Below are positions 6,750 through 14,000 of a stretch of 24,294 nt of DNA, piece after piece. The DNA is from SHZI01 sp964371995. GTDB taxonomy: Bacteria > Pseudomonadota > Gammaproteobacteria > Steroidobacterales > GCA-2729495. The DNA is taken from contig CAYJPG010000038.1 in the NCBI GenBank assembly GCA_964371995.1, forward strand, positions 1 to 24,294. Direction: 5' to 3'. The translations under genes and the position numbers were made by a program. Below the pieces are notes generated by a model. That model saw nothing but the letters and a program-made list of their open reading frames with translations, made no database searches and was not told where the DNA came from. Positions within the stretch are counted from its first letter, which is position 1. Every line of letters starts with the position of its first letter.

Positions 6750-7376
6750 ATGCGAGACAGATTCATGTGTACTGCCCGGATCATTGCAGCGGCTCTGATC
6801 GCCTGCCTGCCATCTTTTGCCTTGGCGGGCGAAGCTGCCGCGCTGTGCGCAACGGCTGAACAGAAGGCGAAGATCACACCACTGTACGCTGGCACTGTTG
6901 TGCCACCGCCTTTCATGGCGGCAACAAAACTTGGCCTGCCCGAGGGCATCATTGCCAGCGCGTTGCCAGCTGCGCAGGCAACTGGTGTGTCGGGTGAGGC
7001 GTTCAGCAGGGTATGGGAATCCCTGCAGAGCTGGGATCAGGCGCTCACGCTGGTACTGAAAGGTGCCAACGTATTTGAGATCCACGGGCCGATTCCGGCC
7101 GGTGTACCGTCAACAAAGAGCCCGTTTTTCAATCTGCAGTCGGCTGAGACCGGCCTCGGTGGTCATCTGCGCCCCGATCTCATCGGCGCGATTTACGCCG
7201 TGAATCTCGTTGGTGCCGAAGGCCCGATGCGCGGTGTGACTTTCGTGGATCAGCAGGGGGAAGGCATGTTTGGGGTCTATCTGCCCGAGAGCCGTGAGCC
7301 GTCGCCGGCACTGGTCGCGCAGTTTGACAAGACGCAGGCACTGATGGCCGCCATGCCGCGTCTCTGTCAGCCCTGA
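6750..7376 (+). CDS. Exported HutX/ChuX-like (heme-utilisation fold) protein
   Basis: This 208-residue protein has a signal peptide (basic M-R-D-R, hydrophobic I-I-A-A-A-L-I-A-C-L, cleavage likely after A-L-A at about 26). The region from about 98 to 180 matches the HutX/ChuX pattern: V-F-E-I-H-G-P-I-P-A-G, F-F-N-L, G-G-H-L-R-P-D, A-I-Y-A-V, and V-T-F-V-D-Q-Q-G-E-G-M-F-G-V-Y. Known HutX/ChuX proteins are cytoplasmic heme carriers, so a signal peptide is unusual. His112 and His139 are visible candidate ligands. ATG 6750 has GGAAG 6 bases upstream; a GTG at 6708 lacks a site. It lies 48 bp after the DUF1295 gene and may end that operon. Its last 10 bp overlap the end of the convergent glgX. Confidence 0.75.
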   Translation: MRDRFMCTARIIAAALIACLPSFALAGEAAALCATAEQKAKITPLYAGTVVPPPFMAATKLGLPEGIIASALPAAQATGVSGEAFSRVWESLQSWDQALTLVLKGANVFEIHGPIPAGVPSTKSPFFNLQSAETGLGGHLRPDLIGAIYAVNLVGAEGPMRGVTFVDQQGEGMFGVYLPESREPSPALVAQFDKTQALMAAMPRLCQP

Positions 7377-9448
7377 CCTGTCTCGAAGACCACCACGCTG
7401 CGTGGCTGACACAGGTATCGCGGCTGCGTCCACGGAATCCGGGCATCGCGCGTGATGATGTCCCCGGGAGATTCCATCTCGGTATCGACTGCGACATACC
7501 AGTAGTGTTCCGCGAGGGGAGGCAGGTCCGCCCGCTCCACCTGGTCTGACATGTTGATCAGGACATGCAGGTCTTCTTCGGCGGGCGTGGTGCCGGCCAG
7601 CGTGAAGGACAGAAATCGAATCTCCGGATCATCCCAGCGGGGTGGCCCGAGTTTTGCGTCATACCAGCGGATATCGGCTGCCCCATGTGCCGGGTCTGTT
7701 TCGCCAGTCAGGAACTGCGCGCGTGACAGGGCGGGGTGACGCTTCCGCAGGGCGATCATCTCGCGCACGAAGCGCAGCATGTCGCTGTTGGTTTCAGTCA
7801 ACCGCCAGTCAAACCACGAGATCTCGTTGTCCTGGCACCATGCATTGTTGTTGCCGTGCTGTGTGCGCAGCACTTCATCTCCGGCCAGCAGCATCGGTAC
7901 CCCCTGTGACAGGAGCAGCAGCGCGAAGGCGTTGCGCGCATCCTGCCGGCGCTGACGTACGACGTTCTCATCGAGCGTTTCGCCTTCGGTACCGCAGTTC
8001 CAGCTGTCGTTGTGCGCCCAGCCGTCACGATTCTCTTCGCCGTTGGCTTCGTTGTGCTTTTCGCGGTAACTGACCAGATCGTTGAGCGTGAAGCCGTCGT
8101 GACAGGTGATGTAGTTGATGCTGCTCCGCGGTGTGCGATCGCTGGCCTGATACAGGTCGCTGCTGCCCGCCAGACAGGTAGCCATCTCGCCGGCGAGTCC
8201 GGCATCGCCGCGCAGAAAGCGGCGTATGGCATCCCGATAGCGGCCGTTCCACTCGCTCCAGGCCACGCCGGGGAAATTGCCGACGTGATACAGCCCGGCA
8301 GCATCCCAGGCCTCGGCGATCAGTGGCACGCCGGCCAGTGCCGGTGCGAATTCGATCGCGGCGGGAAAGGGCGGGTTTGCCAGCGGTTCACCATCTTCGC
8401 CGCGCACGAAGACGCTTGCCAGGTCAAAGCGGAAACCATCGACACCATATTCCTGAACCCAGACTTCCAGCGTACGCAGCAGTGTCTGCGTGACCAGGGG
8501 GTTATTGCAGTTGATGGTATTGCCGCAGCCGGTGTAGTCGCGCAGTACGCCTTTGTCGTGATGATAAAAGATTTCCGGCATCAGGCCCTTGTAGTTGATG
8601 ACCGGGCCACCTTCGCCGCTCTCAGCTGTATGGTTGAGTACCACATCGAGTATCAGGCCGATGTCCGCCGCGTGCAGCGCCTCTGCGAGGGCGCGAAACT
8701 CATCCGTCTGGCTGGCTTGATCACGGTTCCGGCAATAACCCGGATGCGGGCTGCACAGTGAATGGGGACCGTAACCCCAGTAATTGCGCAACCCATTTTC
8801 GGCGACCGATGCCGGTACATCCTGCTCGTCGAAGGCGGCGACCGGCAGCAGCTGCACGTGGGTGATACCGAGGTCCCGCAGGTAGGGGATCTTCTCGATC
8901 AGTCCGGCAAAACTGCCGGGCTGTGCGACGCCGGATGACGGGTGCCGGGTGAACCCACCGACATGCAGCTCATAGATGATGGCCTGGTCGAGATTGCGCG
9001 GCGGCGGGCACGGTGCGCTGTGTTCTGGCGGTCCGGTCACGATGCCCCGAAGGCCAAGCGCAGATCCGGGTGCTGCGACGCGTGCGCTGCGGTCCCAGCG
9101 CCGGTCGCTGACGGCACGACACAGCGGGTCGAGTACTTCCAGTTGTGTGGCGGCTGAGGTACCAGCGTTTTCACTGCCCGGTACATCCGGTGGCAAGGTC
9201 ACACGCCAGTTGTAGTGCATGCCGGCCGGCAGCCCGCAGACGGCGACATGCCAGAAGAAGTAGCTGCGGTTCTGCCGGGGCTCCAGCCGGATGGCCTGCA
9301 GCGGTTCGGTTGCTTCGGCGTCGGCATACAGGAGCAGCTCAACGCCAGCGGCCTCCCGACTGTAGACGCAGAAGTTGGTGCGCTGCAGGCTCCAGGTCGC
9401 GCCGGGCGGGTGGCGCGATCCGGCCTCAGTGGCGAAAGGAGCCGTCAC
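7367..9448 (-). CDS. glgX: Glycogen debranching enzyme GlgX (GH13 isoamylase type)
   Basis: This 693-residue cytoplasmic enzyme hydrolyses alpha-1,6 branch linkages of glycogen limit dextrin. An N-terminal CBM48-like beta domain covers about residues 12-105 (F-C-V-Y-S, Y-F-F-W-H-V). The GH13 barrel follows with Y-E-L-H-V-G-G-F-T-R (159-168), D-V-V-L-N-H-T (268-274), nucleophile Asp342 in G-F-R-F-D-L-A, acid Glu379 in L-I-A-E-A-W-D and His450-Asp451 in C-H-D-G-F. Length fits the family. The start is GTG 9448, which overlaps the TGA of the HAD gene (GTGA), implying translational coupling. No other glycogen gene is adjacent in the window, so it is an orphan here. It converges on the HutX-like gene with a 10-bp overlap. 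Confidence 0.96.
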   Translation of the reverse strand: MTAPFATEAGSRHPPGATWSLQRTNFCVYSREAAGVELLLYADAEATEPLQAIRLEPRQNRSYFFWHVAVCGLPAGMHYNWRVTLPPDVPGSENAGTSAATQLEVLDPLCRAVSDRRWDRSARVAAPGSALGLRGIVTGPPEHSAPCPPPRNLDQAIIYELHVGGFTRHPSSGVAQPGSFAGLIEKIPYLRDLGITHVQLLPVAAFDEQDVPASVAENGLRNYWGYGPHSLCSPHPGYCRNRDQASQTDEFRALAEALHAADIGLILDVVLNHTAESGEGGPVINYKGLMPEIFYHHDKGVLRDYTGCGNTINCNNPLVTQTLLRTLEVWVQEYGVDGFRFDLASVFVRGEDGEPLANPPFPAAIEFAPALAGVPLIAEAWDAAGLYHVGNFPGVAWSEWNGRYRDAIRRFLRGDAGLAGEMATCLAGSSDLYQASDRTPRSSINYITCHDGFTLNDLVSYREKHNEANGEENRDGWAHNDSWNCGTEGETLDENVVRQRRQDARNAFALLLLSQGVPMLLAGDEVLRTQHGNNNAWCQDNEISWFDWRLTETNSDMLRFVREMIALRKRHPALSRAQFLTGETDPAHGAADIRWYDAKLGPPRWDDPEIRFLSFTLAGTTPAEEDLHVLINMSDQVERADLPPLAEHYWYVAVDTEMESPGDIITRDARIPWTQPRYLCQPRSVVVFETGQG

Positions 9449-10470
9449 CGTGCGCCGGCCGGTGCGGGCGCGGACGCCTCGGAAGTCTGGAAAGAAAAGA
9501 CCTGTCGCCAGTCGTAGCGCATGCTCACGATCATCCAGCCGTTGGCATCAGCAGCATTGAGGGAGGCACGATCCTTTTCATCGTATGCGTACTCGCGTTC
9601 AAAGTCGTCGTGCCTGATCAGTATCTGCAGGCTGTGTTGTGGACCGGCACCCCGGGTTTCTGCGCGCTGACTGTAACGAAGCATGTCGATGTCGCCGCCT
9701 GAACGGACATTGCCCGCGGCCAGTATGGGCCGCAGGCCGATATGCTGGTCGATGCTGAGTGGCTTTATCGCGCCGTCATTCAATGAGTGCACTGTGGCGA
9801 GACGGCGCAGCACCAGTTTTCCGTCCTCGTCGCGCAGCGTAGCCACTACGCTGCTGCCGATCACATCGTCGCTGGAAATGCCGTAGGTCTCGCTGGCCAG
9901 TATGCGTGCCACATCCACGCTGCCCGCCGAAACGATGAAATTGTGAAATCCGTTGGCGCGCAGATAAGCCAGCAACTCCCGCATCGGTGTATAGGCGAGC
10001 CGGATCCAGGTCTGCTGAAAGCGCGGATGCCGGGTGGTGCTGAGGAATTCACGCGCATCGCTGCGGAACGCTGCCTGCGTGCGTCCGGCCTGGGCCACCG
10101 CTACCAGCTGAAATACCGAAGCATTGTCTGCTTCCTGCAGGTACCTGCCCTGCAGTTCCAGCGCAGCCTTGAAAGGCATCTGCTGTCGCCATTCCGGGTG
10201 CTGTGGCGCCTGCAGGCGCAGTCGCTCAAGGGCAAATAAGCCCTGGGGGCCGGGTTGCTCGGGCCAAAGGGTGCCGTCATCATCAAAGACCGCGATGCGT
10301 TCCGCCGGGGTCACATAGCGGCTGCCGCCGGGTGTACTGACATCCCGCACGAAATCGAGAATACGCTGCTTGCCCGGACCGTCACGCCAGGCGGGCAGGG
10401 GGTCGGTAGCTGCCTGACACAGTGTGGCAAAGCCGATGACGGCGAACAGCAGCAATATGCGGCCTGACAT
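9445..10470 (-). CDS. Exported HAD-superfamily phosphatase (phosphoserine-phosphatase-like)
   Basis: This 341-residue protein begins with a signal peptide (M-S-G-R then a hydrophobic stretch ending C-Q-A-A at about 21), so it should be periplasmic. The HAD motifs are in order: V-F-D-D-D-G-T-L-W (61-69; Asp63 nucleophile, Asp65 acid), Ser181 in I-V-S-A-G-S, Lys236, and G-N-V-R-S-G-G-D-I-D-M-L (253-264) carrying the metal-binding acids. The large insertion between motifs I and II (about 70-170) forms the cap. The ATG at 10470 is chosen over one at 10500 because AAGGA lies 5 bases upstream and the signal peptide begins there. Its stop overlaps the GTG of glgX. The substrate is unknown. It is odd that an exported phosphatase is coupled to a cytoplasmic debranching enzyme. 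Confidence 0.85.
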   Translation of the reverse strand: MSGRILLLFAVIGFATLCQAATDPLPAWRDGPGKQRILDFVRDVSTPGGSRYVTPAERIAVFDDDGTLWPEQPGPQGLFALERLRLQAPQHPEWRQQMPFKAALELQGRYLQEADNASVFQLVAVAQAGRTQAAFRSDAREFLSTTRHPRFQQTWIRLAYTPMRELLAYLRANGFHNFIVSAGSVDVARILASETYGISSDDVIGSSVVATLRDEDGKLVLRRLATVHSLNDGAIKPLSIDQHIGLRPILAAGNVRSGGDIDMLRYSQRAETRGAGPQHSLQILIRHDDFEREYAYDEKDRASLNAADANGWMIVSMRYDWRQVFSFQTSEASAPAPAGAR

Positions 10471-10504
10471 GGAGGTCCTTATGTCTCTGGTGCGACGCAC
10501 ATAC

Positions 10505-10544
10505 TACCGGGACTGCTGCATGGCGTGAATGTACCGGGTATAGT
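10505..10544 (+). promoter_or_regulatory. Putative copper-operon promoter with TACCGGG direct repeats
   Basis: The 80-bp gap between the divergent HAD and copper-operon starts holds two copies of TACCGGG (10505-10511 and 10532-10538), 27 bp apart. A -10-like TATAGT follows at 10539-10544, just before the ATG at 10551. No good -35 is seen. The repeats might bind a regulator; this rests on pattern alone. Confidence 0.25.
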
Positions 10545-10550
10545 TCAGGC

Positions 10551-10913
10551 ATGTTCGCCGACCTGAAGATTCGTGGACTGCTGCCCGCTCTCGTGGTTGC
10601 CCTGCAGTTTGCCGTGCTGCCCTGTGCGATGGCTATGCAGTCGGTCGGCGATTGCGAACACTGTGACGGTGCCGAGCGGCCCTCACACTGCATGGTTGCC
10701 GCCGACGAGTCCGCGGTGGATGCAGGGCTGAACTCGCACGATCGATTGGGCGCGGTACCGCCATCCGCTGATGTTTTCAGTATTCTGCCGCTGCCGGCTG
10801 CACCACGGATCTTGCATCGTGCCGAATCGGGTGCGGTCGCAATCGCCCGCCGCACCGGACGCCACGGCGGTGACCCGCCTCTCCACCTGCTCTACGGGCA
10901 TTTCCGGAACTAG
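10551..10913 (+). CDS. Small Cys/His exported protein heading the copper operon (CopL/CruR-like leader candidate)
   Basis: The 120-residue product has a hydrophobic signal-like N terminus (about residues 8-29), then a compact metal-ligand cluster C-E-H-C (35-38) and S-H-C-M (45-48), and a Pro/His-rich end, D-P-P-L-H-L-L-Y-G-H (108-117). Small Cys-containing, poorly conserved genes of this kind often precede copA. Some, such as CopL in Xanthomonas and the DUF2946 protein CruR in Bordetella, act as copper-responsive upstream reading frames. There is no clear ribosome binding site before ATG 10551, and the -10-like box is only 6 bp away, so translation might be nearly leaderless. It ends 51 bp before copA, and a hairpin lies between. 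It could equally be a simple periplasmic copper-binding protein. Confidence 0.65.
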   Translation: MFADLKIRGLLPALVVALQFAVLPCAMAMQSVGDCEHCDGAERPSHCMVAADESAVDAGLNSHDRLGAVPPSADVFSILPLPAAPRILHRAESGAVAIARRTGRHGGDPPLHLLYGHFRN

Positions 10914-10920
10914 ACCGTCC

Positions 10921-10955
10921 CCTCGACTGCTGACCACACCTGGTTCAACTCGAGG
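10921..10955 (+). promoter_or_regulatory. Hairpin that could sequester the copA ribosome binding site
   Basis: CCTCGA at 10921-10926 is perfectly complementary to TCGAGG at 10950-10955. Inside them GACCA (10932-10936) pairs with TGGTT (10941-10945), with one G-U pair and a 4-base loop. The right arm contains most of the GAGGAG ribosome binding site of copA (10952-10957). The left arm begins 7 bases after the stop of the small upstream gene, so a ribosome terminating there would open it. Confidence 0.4.
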
Positions 10956-10964
10956 AGACTGTTC

Positions 10965-12779
10965 ATGCACGACACAAAGGGGCGGGTTGCCCCCATCTGC
11001 AACCCGATTGCCGACCCGGCCAGGCGGACCTTCGTCCGCGGCCTCGCCCTCGGTGGTATCACCGCCGGGCTGGGCCTGTGGCGGAACCCGGCCTGGGCGC
11101 TCGATGCCCAGGGCACGCCGCAAATCCTCAGTGGTACGGAGTTCGACCTGCGCCTCGGTGCGTCGCCGGTCAACATCACCGGTCAACCGCGACTTGCGAC
11201 GCTGATCAATGACTCGCTGCCGGGGCCGACCCTGCGCTTTCGAGATGGCGATACTGTCACTGTCCGCGTCACCAACAACCTCGCTGAATCCAGTTCCATG
11301 CACTGGCACGGCGTACTCGTACCGGCGGCGATGGATGGTGTACCGGGGCTCAGCTACGACGGCATCGGCCCCGGCGAAACCTTTGTCTACCGCTTCTCCA
11401 TCCATCAGACCGGTACCTACTGGTATCACAGCCACTCCGGCCTGCAGGAGCAGACCGGCATCTACGGCGCGATCGTTATCGAGCCGCGCACGCCGGATCC
11501 GGTGGCCTGTGACCGCGATTACGTGGTCATGCTGTCCGACTGGACAGACGAGAGCCCGGCCCGCGTTGTTGCGAAGCTCAAGAAGCAATCGGACTACTAC
11601 AACTACGGACAGCGCACCGCCGGCGACTTTCTGGGCGATGTACGTCGCGACGGTTTTTTCGCGACTGTTGCCGAGCGTCGCATGTGGGGCGAGATGCGCA
11701 TGAACCCCATGGATATGGCTGACGTCAGCGGCTATACCTACACCTATCTGCTGAATGGCAATCCGCCGGCCGCCAACTGGACGGGACTCTTCAGTCCCGG
11801 CGAGCGCATCCGCCTGCGCTTCATCAATGCCGGTGCAATGACGATCTTCGACGTGCGTATTCCCGGGTTGCAAATGACGGTGATCGGCACCGATGGCCAA
11901 CCTGTCAAGGCGGTAACTGTCGATGAGTTCCGCATCAGCGCGGGCGAAACCTACGACGTGATCGTGACGCCCGACCAGGACCAGGCCTACACGCTGTTTG
12001 CGCAGTCCATGGACCGCAGCGGGTTTGCTGCCGGTACGCTCGCGCCGCGTGCCGGCATGCGCGCCGTGGTGCCCGTTCCTGACCGGCGCGTGCCGCTGAC
12101 CATGGCGGATATGGGTCACGCGATGTCCGCAGACTCTGGCGGGGCGATGGATCACTCCGCGCACGGTGAGCATGCGGGCCACGACATGTCGGCCATGGAG
12201 GGCAGTGGCGCGCCGGCAGTGATCACACATGCGGCGACGGAATTCGGTCCCGGTGTGGACATGCGGGTGGATCAGCCCTCAACGCGCCTCGACGATCCCG
12301 GTGTGGGTCTGCGCGACAACGGCCGGCGTGTACTCACCTATGCTGATCTCGAGAGTGTGTACGACGATCCGGATGGCCGCGAACCCGGTCGCACCATCGA
12401 GCTGCATGTGACCGGCAATATGGAGCGGTACATGTGGTCGTTCGACGGCATCCCGATGGAGGAAGCCGGACCGATCCGGCTCATTCATGGTGAGCGGATC
12501 CGCGTCGTACTCGTCAACGACACCATGATGGACCATCCAATCCATCTGCATGGCCTGTGGAGTGACCTCGAAGACGAAGCGGGTGCGTTCAAGGTCCGCA
12601 AGCACACCATCAACATCAAGGCGGGCCAGAAGCTGAGCTACCGCGTAGCCGCCGATGCCTTCGGGCGCTGGGCCTATCACTGTCACCTGGCGCTGCACAT
12701 GGCTGGAATATTCCGTGTCGTTATCGTAGACCGCGACGGTCCGGATGCCAGCGAGCACGGAGGGCATCACCATGGTTAA
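10965..12779 (+). CDS. copA: Multicopper oxidase CopA (copper resistance), Tat-exported
   Basis: This 604-residue periplasmic oxidase binds copper and oxidises Cu(I) to protect the cell. The Tat signal is R-R-T-F-V-R-G-L-A-L-G-G (20-31), with cleavage likely near A-W-A-L (43-46). The four copper-binding motifs are present: H-W-H-G (113-116), H-S-H-S-G (155-159), H-P-I-H-L-H-G (524-530) and H-C-H-L-A-L-H-M (572-579), so the type 1 and trinuclear sites are complete. A Met/His-rich stretch (about 380-411) is the extra copper-binding region typical of CopA. The C terminus ends in a His-rich tail (598-603) that is encoded over the copB start. GAGGAG lies 7 bases before the ATG. It is the second gene of the copper operon, and copB overlaps its end by 8 bp. 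Confidence 0.97.
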   Translation: MHDTKGRVAPICNPIADPARRTFVRGLALGGITAGLGLWRNPAWALDAQGTPQILSGTEFDLRLGASPVNITGQPRLATLINDSLPGPTLRFRDGDTVTVRVTNNLAESSSMHWHGVLVPAAMDGVPGLSYDGIGPGETFVYRFSIHQTGTYWYHSHSGLQEQTGIYGAIVIEPRTPDPVACDRDYVVMLSDWTDESPARVVAKLKKQSDYYNYGQRTAGDFLGDVRRDGFFATVAERRMWGEMRMNPMDMADVSGYTYTYLLNGNPPAANWTGLFSPGERIRLRFINAGAMTIFDVRIPGLQMTVIGTDGQPVKAVTVDEFRISAGETYDVIVTPDQDQAYTLFAQSMDRSGFAAGTLAPRAGMRAVVPVPDRRVPLTMADMGHAMSADSGGAMDHSAHGEHAGHDMSAMEGSGAPAVITHAATEFGPGVDMRVDQPSTRLDDPGVGLRDNGRRVLTYADLESVYDDPDGREPGRTIELHVTGNMERYMWSFDGIPMEEAGPIRLIHGERIRVVLVNDTMMDHPIHLHGLWSDLEDEAGAFKVRKHTINIKAGQKLSYRVAADAFGRWAYHCHLALHMAGIFRVVIVDRDGPDASEHGGHHHG

Positions 12780-13551
12780 TCGCATACAAGAGGCTGCCCG
12801 CCTGGTATCGCTGGTCACGCTCCTGTCCATGCTGCTCGGCGTGACACCAGTGCACGCTGAAGATGAGCGCGACGCGGCGTTTCCGCAGCTCAGCACCACC
12901 ATGAGCCAGCAGATGCCTGACGATCCCGTGTACTGGATGCTGCTCATCGACGAGTTCGAGTGGCAGGACCAGCGCGACGGAGATGCGCTGAGCTGGGATG
13001 CCCATGCGTGGATCGGTACCGACATGCACCGCGCGCTGCTGCGCGCCGAAGGTCAGCGGCAAGACGGCAACACCACGGAAAACCGTCTCGAACTGCTGTG
13101 GGCGCATCCGGTCGCCGCTTACTGGGACCTGGTGGCCGGTGCACGCATGGATACCGAGCCGGGGACGACACGAAACTACGTCGGCATCGGCGTGCAGGGT
13201 CTCGCACCGCAGTGGCTGCATGTGGAGGCGACGGCCTGGGCCGGCGAGCGCGGACAGACGGCGGCATCGATCAAGCTCGAGTATGAGCTGCTGCTGACCA
13301 ACCGGCTGATCCTCGCGCCGAAGTTCGAAACCGATATCTATGGCAAGGATGATATGGCTAACGAGATCGGTAACGGAGTCAGTGATGTAAAGGCCGGCCT
13401 GCGTCTGCGCTACGAGATCCGTCGCGAGTTTGCGCCCTATGTCGGCATCGAGTGGACGGGCAAGTTCGGCCATACTGCCGACCTGGCCCGCAGCAACGAT
13501 GAAGCGGTACGTGATACACACATTGTTGCCGGTCTGCGTTTCTGGTTCTGA
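12772..13551 (+). CDS. copB: Copper resistance outer-membrane protein CopB
   Basis: This 259-residue protein has a signal peptide (V-T-L-L-S-M-L-L-G-V ending V-H-A about residue 29) and alternating beta-barrel segments. Family markers include E-F-E-W near 51-54, W-D-A-H-A-W-I-G, L-R-A-E-G, Y-W-D-L-V-A-G-A-R, G-L-A-P-Q-W-L-H-V-E, the L-L-L-T-N-R-L-I-L-A-P strand, L-R-L-R-Y-E-I-R-R-E-F-A-P-Y-V-G and a terminal aromatic Phe suited to outer-membrane assembly. It lacks the long Met/His repeat found at the N terminus of Pseudomonas CopB. ATG 12772, with GGAGG 8 bases upstream, is preferred to ATG 12745. It overlaps the copA stop. Confidence 0.94.
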   Translation: MVNRIQEAARLVSLVTLLSMLLGVTPVHAEDERDAAFPQLSTTMSQQMPDDPVYWMLLIDEFEWQDQRDGDALSWDAHAWIGTDMHRALLRAEGQRQDGNTTENRLELLWAHPVAAYWDLVAGARMDTEPGTTRNYVGIGVQGLAPQWLHVEATAWAGERGQTAASIKLEYELLLTNRLILAPKFETDIYGKDDMANEIGNGVSDVKAGLRLRYEIRREFAPYVGIEWTGKFGHTADLARSNDEAVRDTHIVAGLRFWF

Positions 13552-13567
13552 AGCGAGCAGGTTCTGC

Positions 13568-13993
13568 ATGCAGACGAATGACTGTCCGCTGTGCCGTGAT
13601 ACTGCGGCACCGGCTTTGTGGCGTGACGAAAAGTGCCGGGTAGTCGGTGCGGACGACGCTGACTACCCGGCTTTTCTGCGCGTGATCTGGCAGGCCCATG
13701 TCCGTGAGATGACCGATCTCGATCCGGCCGGACAGCAACATCTGCTGCGCGTGGTTCTGGCGGTCGAAGGTGTGCTGCGTACCGAACTTGCGCCCGACAA
13801 GATCAATCTCGCCACGCTCGGTAACCAGGTCCCGCATCTGCACTGGCATGTGATCCCGCGCTTTGCTGACGACGCCCACTTCCCGGATCCGGTGTGGGCA
13901 GAACGGCGGCGCGCCGGCGTGGCACACAGGGTGGATCGAGAGCGCCTGATCGAGGGTCTGTGCTCGGCGCTGGGGTCATCGCCGGGCAGGTGA
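13568..13993 (+). CDS. HIT-family nucleotide hydrolase/transferase
   Basis: This 141-residue cytoplasmic protein has the histidine triad H-L-H-W-H at 90-94 (N-Q-V-P-H-L-H-W-H-V-I-P-R), where the middle His is the nucleophile acting on nucleoside phosphate bonds. An N-terminal C-P-L-C pair (6-9) may bind zinc, as in several HIT subfamilies. It begins 16 bp after copB and probably shares its transcript, although no copper role is evident. Length is normal. It converges on the metallophosphoesterase gene with a 7-bp gap. Confidence 0.93.
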   Translation: MQTNDCPLCRDTAAPALWRDEKCRVVGADDADYPAFLRVIWQAHVREMTDLDPAGQQHLLRVVLAVEGVLRTELAPDKINLATLGNQVPHLHWHVIPRFADDAHFPDPVWAERRRAGVAHRVDRERLIEGLCSALGSSPGR

Positions 13994-14000
13994 AACGCCT

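Noticed and set aside
10683..12230. 515-codon minus-strand open frame over copA
   Set aside because: It is a shadow of copA, whose copper motifs are complete; no recognisable domain appears in the antisense frame.
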